Below, in pieces: positions 4,873 to 5,118 of a stretch of DNA of 5,118 nucleotides; positions within the stretch are counted from its first letter, which is position 1; every line of letters starts with the position of its first letter. The notes under the pieces were generated by a model. That model ran no database searches. It was given only the letters and a program-made list of their open reading frames with translations, and had not been told where the DNA came from. This DNA is from Nocardioides sp. (GTDB lineage: Bacteria > Actinomycetota > Actinomycetes > Propionibacteriales > Nocardioidaceae): the NCBI GenBank assembly GCA_030452025.1, contig JAKDNC010000298.1, forward strand, positions 1 to 5,118, given 5' to 3'. A program made the translations under genes and the position numbers.

Positions 4873-5088
4873 GTGCAGAAGGACATTCACCCCGAATACA
4901 CGCTGACCCAGGTGACCTGCACCTGTGGCGCCTCGTTCACCACCCGCAGCACCGCGGCATCCGGCAGCATGCACGCCGACGTCTGCTCGCAGTGCCACCC
5001 GTTCTACACCGGCAAGCAGAAGATCCTCGACACTGGTGGCCGCGTCGCCCGCTTCGAGGCCCGCTACGCCAAGGCCGCCAAGAAGTAG
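4873..5088 (+). CDS. rpmE: Large-subunit ribosomal protein bL31, zinc-binding form
   Basis: This 71-residue ribosomal protein bridges the 50S and 30S subunits near the central protuberance. The start is GTG 4873, with Shine-Dalgarno AGGAG (4863-4867) five bases upstream; the longer frame from 4777 is rejected because the protein begins MQKDIHPEY, like E. coli bL31 (MKKDIHPKY). The cysteines C16 and C18 (TCTCG) and C38 and C41 (CSQCHPFYTGKQ) form the zinc site of the C+ class, so this is the zinc-replete paralogue and not the cysteine-free form made in zinc starvation. The signature HPFYTGKQ and the TGGRVARFEARY tail are conserved, and length matches the family. It has its own probable SigR-type promoter at 4756-4782. 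In related genomes prfA comes next, which would lie beyond the window. The last 30 bases (5089-5118) show no feature. Confidence 0.98.
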   Translation: MQKDIHPEYTLTQVTCTCGASFTTRSTAASGSMHADVCSQCHPFYTGKQKILDTGGRVARFEARYAKAAKK

Positions 5089-5118
5089 CTCTTCCGAGGC
5101 GCCGGTTGCCACACGCTG

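Overview
The window is high-GC DNA from what looks like an actinobacterium. GTG starts are frequent, third codon positions are strongly G/C, and Rho carries the long Arg/Gly/Asn/Gln-rich N-terminal insertion typical of that phylum. The gene order thrC-thrB-rho-...-rpmE matches the actinobacterial thrA-thrC-thrB-rho-rpmE-prfA neighbourhood known from Mycobacterium. A Nocardioides-like (Propionibacteriales) source is my guess from the flavour of the Rho N-terminus; it is not proven by the sequence.

Layout, all on the + strand: the 3' end of thrC (1-146) overlaps by one base with a complete thrB (146-1081), so the two last steps of threonine synthesis are translationally coupled. A 260-base non-coding leader (1082-1341) precedes rho. 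It holds an extended -10 promoter candidate, two adjacent near-palindromes sharing a CGAA-N4-TTCG core, and a hairpin that displays the rho Shine-Dalgarno in its loop and buries part of the GTG start. rho (1342-3336) encodes a 664-residue termination factor with a roughly 215-residue disordered, tandem-repeat-containing segment between Rho_N and the RNA-binding domain. A very strong GC-rich hairpin (3364-3409) closes the rho unit. A Bcr/CflA-type MFS drug exporter gene (3475-4740) follows, sitting between rho and rpmE where Mycobacterium tuberculosis has none. Finally rpmE (4873-5088) encodes a four-cysteine (zinc-binding) bL31, with its own promoter region.

The main regulatory observation is an exact match to the SigR/SigH-type disulphide-stress promoter consensus, GGGAAT-N18-GTT, at 4756-4782 upstream of rpmE. 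rpmE is a known sigma-R target in Streptomyces, so the match links a cysteine-rich, zinc-binding ribosomal protein to thiol stress here too. The rho leader has several nested inverted repeats, which suggests post-transcriptional or autogenous control of Rho, but this is inference. I see no mobile element, CRISPR array, tRNA or rRNA. The exotic part of the window is regulatory rather than a new gene system.
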